Source: Bacteriovoracales bacterium (GTDB lineage: Bacteria > Bdellovibrionota > Bacteriovoracia > Bacteriovoracales > Bacteriovoracaceae). From it: DNA of 6,718 bases. Position numbers and translations under genes: made by a program. The stretch lies in the NCBI GenBank assembly GCA_007117175.1, contig SKGZ01000188.1, positions 1 to 6,718 of the forward strand. Reading direction: 5' to 3'. Shown here in pieces: positions 5,134 through 6,718 of the stretch. The notes beneath the pieces are model-generated. The model ran no database searches. It had not been told where the DNA came from and was given only the letters and a program-made list of their open reading frames with translations. Numbering within the stretch: position 1 is the first letter of the stretch; every line of letters begins with the position of its first letter.

Positions 5134-6513
5134 ATGGTAATGATAGCACAAAAGATGTCGGTGGCCATATTGGGAGCGAGTGGTTATGTGGGCACTCACT
5201 TAATCAACCATTTACTAGAGCACACTCCTTGGACACTCAAGGCCATTAGTCGTAGCGCTGTCAAAAAACAACACCCGCGATTAGAAGTGATCACTTGTGA
5301 TCTTTATCACCATCAACAATTAATAGAAATCCTAAGAGACGTTGAAGTGGTTGTTTATCTAGTTCACTCTATGTTGCCCTCTGCAAGATTAGATCAAGGG
5401 TATTTTCAAGATTTTGATTTGGTACTTGCTGATAATTTGAGAAGGGCCGTTCAGATCAATAAAGTCAAACATGTGATTTACTTAGGGGCGTTAATCCCAA
5501 AAATAAAACAACTCTCGACCCATCTGGAGAGCCGGTTAGAGGTTGAACAATGTTTATCCAATGGAGATCATAGCTTTATCAGTTTACGTGCAGGGATCAT
5601 TATTGGTCCCAACGGTTCGTCATTTACCTTAATGTATTTGTTAGTCAAGCGTTTGATGTTTATGATTTGTCCTTCGTGGACGCAAACTTTAACCACTCCG
5701 GTTGATCTGGAGGATATGATAGAGCTGATAACTGAAAAAATAGCACAAAGAAAGAGTGAAATAGGCGATGTTGGAGGAGAGACAACTCTCACTTATTTAC
5801 AAATGATGAAAGAGCTTGCTGGGCAGTTAGGTTTGAGCAGGTTTTTTATTAAGGTTCCTCTTTTTACTCCTCAGCTTTCTCGACTTTGGGTTTCTTTAGT
5901 GACAGGAGCTCCGCGTAATTTAGTTTCACCATTAGTGAAATCGCTTCGCTACCCGATGGTGGTGGACCCCTCTCAAAGGCTCATGCTACAGAAAAGAAAA
6001 TTTAAGACTTTTGAGCAAAGCCTTAGAGACACATTAACTCATGTTTCCAATGAGGTGAGTGCTTTTCAAAAAAGAAAGTTTAGACAAAATGAAGTCCGTT
6101 CAATTCAAAGGATGCTACTTAGTAAAGTCGTTCCGATACAAGAAATTGCAGCAGAATATTTAGCTTGGCTCCCGCGCTTTCTCTTTCCATTTATAAAAGT
6201 GAAAATTCAAGATTCTCAAGTGTGCTTTTGTTTGCTGAGTCAAAAGATTATTTTACTACAATTACAAAGAGATAAAGAGCAAAGTAATGAGATTAGTCAA
6301 GTTTTCCAAATTGAAAAAGGATTATTAGTGGCTAGAGATAATAAAGGATGGTTAGAGTTTAGAAAAATCTCTGATGGAAAAACTATTATTGCAGCTATTC
6401 ATCGATTCATTCCAGCGCTGCCCTGGTTTATTTATCGCGTCACTCAAGCGATGATTCATTGGTGGGTGATGAAGAGCTTTGAAAAGCACTTACAAAGGAA
6501 GAGGTGGCAATGA
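5134..6513 (+). CDS. YbjT-like NAD(P)-binding protein (atypical SDR plus DUF2867-type C-terminus)
   Basis: This is a 459-residue atypical short-chain dehydrogenase/reductase-type protein. Residues about 8-240 form the Rossmann domain: AILGASGYVG at 11-20 gives the GxxGxxG dinucleotide motif. It is followed by YLVHSM (75-80), LRAGIIIGPNGSSF (151-164) and TTPVDLEDM (187-195), which parallel E. coli YbjT closely from memory. The linker (250-300) also follows YbjT. The C-terminal region (~340-459) holds AIHRFIPALPWFIYRVTQAM at 421-440, typical of the DUF2867 part of that family. The length, close to YbjT's ~476, says the protein is complete. Substrate is unknown for the family. The start is unclear: ATGs at 5134, 5140 and 5155 all lack a Shine-Dalgarno sequence. 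The outermost is given so as not to truncate; 5155 (MSVAILGASG) aligns best with the next gene's MKIGVLGASG. It overlaps the downstream paralogue by ATGA, so the two are co-translated. Confidence 0.87.
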   Translation: MVMIAQKMSVAILGASGYVGTHLINHLLEHTPWTLKAISRSAVKKQHPRLEVITCDLYHHQQLIEILRDVEVVVYLVHSMLPSARLDQGYFQDFDLVLADNLRRAVQINKVKHVIYLGALIPKIKQLSTHLESRLEVEQCLSNGDHSFISLRAGIIIGPNGSSFTLMYLLVKRLMFMICPSWTQTLTTPVDLEDMIELITEKIAQRKSEIGDVGGETTLTYLQMMKELAGQLGLSRFFIKVPLFTPQLSRLWVSLVTGAPRNLVSPLVKSLRYPMVVDPSQRLMLQKRKFKTFEQSLRDTLTHVSNEVSAFQKRKFRQNEVRSIQRMLLSKVVPIQEIAAEYLAWLPRFLFPFIKVKIQDSQVCFCLLSQKIILLQLQRDKEQSNEISQVFQIEKGLLVARDNKGWLEFRKISDGKTIIAAIHRFIPALPWFIYRVTQAMIHWWVMKSFEKHLQRKRWQ

Positions 6514-6718
6514 AAATAGGAGTACTGGGAGCAAGTGGTTTTGTCGGTTCAGCACTTTCAGCCAAATTAAAACAAGAGAATTATAATGTGATTGAATTGG
6601 CTCGCAGTTATGATGGGCAAAATCAAAAGCAAAGAGCAGTGGATCTGACTAAACCTTCAACACTTAAGCAATTGCAAGATCTGGATGTGATTTTTTACCT
6701 GGTTCACGCCATGGGGGA
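6510..6718 (+). CDS. Second YbjT-like NAD(P)-binding protein, N-terminal 69 residues (cut by window end)
   Basis: The visible N-terminus is a Rossmann dinucleotide-binding start, MKIGVLGASGFVGSAL, with GASGFVG at 7-13. It runs through LQDLDVIFYLVHAMG at 55-69. It aligns along its length with the preceding gene (AILGASGYVG and LRDVEVVVYLVHSM there), so the two are tandem paralogues of the YbjT-like family. The ATG overlaps the upstream TGA as ATGA, and AGGAAGAGG lies 5 bases before it, a clear ribosome binding site that contrasts with the upstream gene. It is probably in one operon with that gene. Whether it also has the DUF2867-type C-terminus lies outside the window. Confidence 0.88.
   Translation, partial: MKIGVLGASGFVGSALSAKLKQENYNVIELARSYDGQNQKQRAVDLTKPSTLKQLQDLDVIFYLVHAMG

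Noticed and set aside
1..6718. CRISPR array, tRNA/rRNA, insertion sequence ends, toxin-antitoxin or phage genes
   Set aside because: No regularly spaced repeats, no cloverleaf or rRNA-like stretches, no transposase motifs and no terminal inverted repeats were seen; genes with recognised families are housekeeping or enzymatic.

Overview
The window reads as ordinary, densely packed bacterial chromosome, moderately AT-rich by eye, with no sign of rRNA, tRNA, CRISPR, insertion sequence or prophage. Eight protein genes are supported, two of them cut by the window edges. Sec and lipoprotein-type signal peptides point to a Gram-negative cell. The mix of a YhaM-type exoribonuclease, YbjT-like oxidoreductases and orphan secreted or hypothetical proteins fits a Bdellovibrio-like member of the Bdellovibrionota/Deltaproteobacteria. 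This placement is an impression from protein style, not a search result.

Left part (1-1663, minus strand): a glycolytic/gluconeogenic pair, gap then pgk. The genes overlap by 10 bases, and pgk has a GTG start preceded by a Shine-Dalgarno sequence inside the last gap codons. The GAPDH carries unusual residues at the classical NAD-specificity positions, and a perfect 25-bp palindrome lies inside its gene. From a shared 130-bp region, a yhaM-like 3'-5' exoribonuclease gene diverges on the plus strand (1794-2861).

Middle (2738-4404): the 3' end of yhaM overlaps tail-to-tail with a minus-strand gene for a small exported protein with ten cysteines. Two strong tandem hairpins, best explained as terminators of that minus-strand gene, lie inside the yhaM coding sequence and encode its C-terminal extension. 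After a 126-bp divergent intergenic region with an 8-bp inverted repeat comes a putative lipoprotein alpha/beta hydrolase on the plus strand.

Right part (4379-6718): the hydrolase overlaps tail-to-tail with an unrecognised minus-strand gene. That gene is in turn divergent from, and nearly or actually overlapping with, a full-length YbjT-like NAD(P)-binding protein. The latter overlaps by ATGA with a second, edge-truncated gene of the same family, which gives a tandem-paralogue operon. No non-coding stretch exceeds about 130 bases. I did not find a clear new defence or mobile system. The best leads are the GAPDH cofactor-site substitutions, the terminator-encoded YhaM tail, the cysteine-rich exported protein, and the orphan gene between the hydrolase and the YbjT pair.
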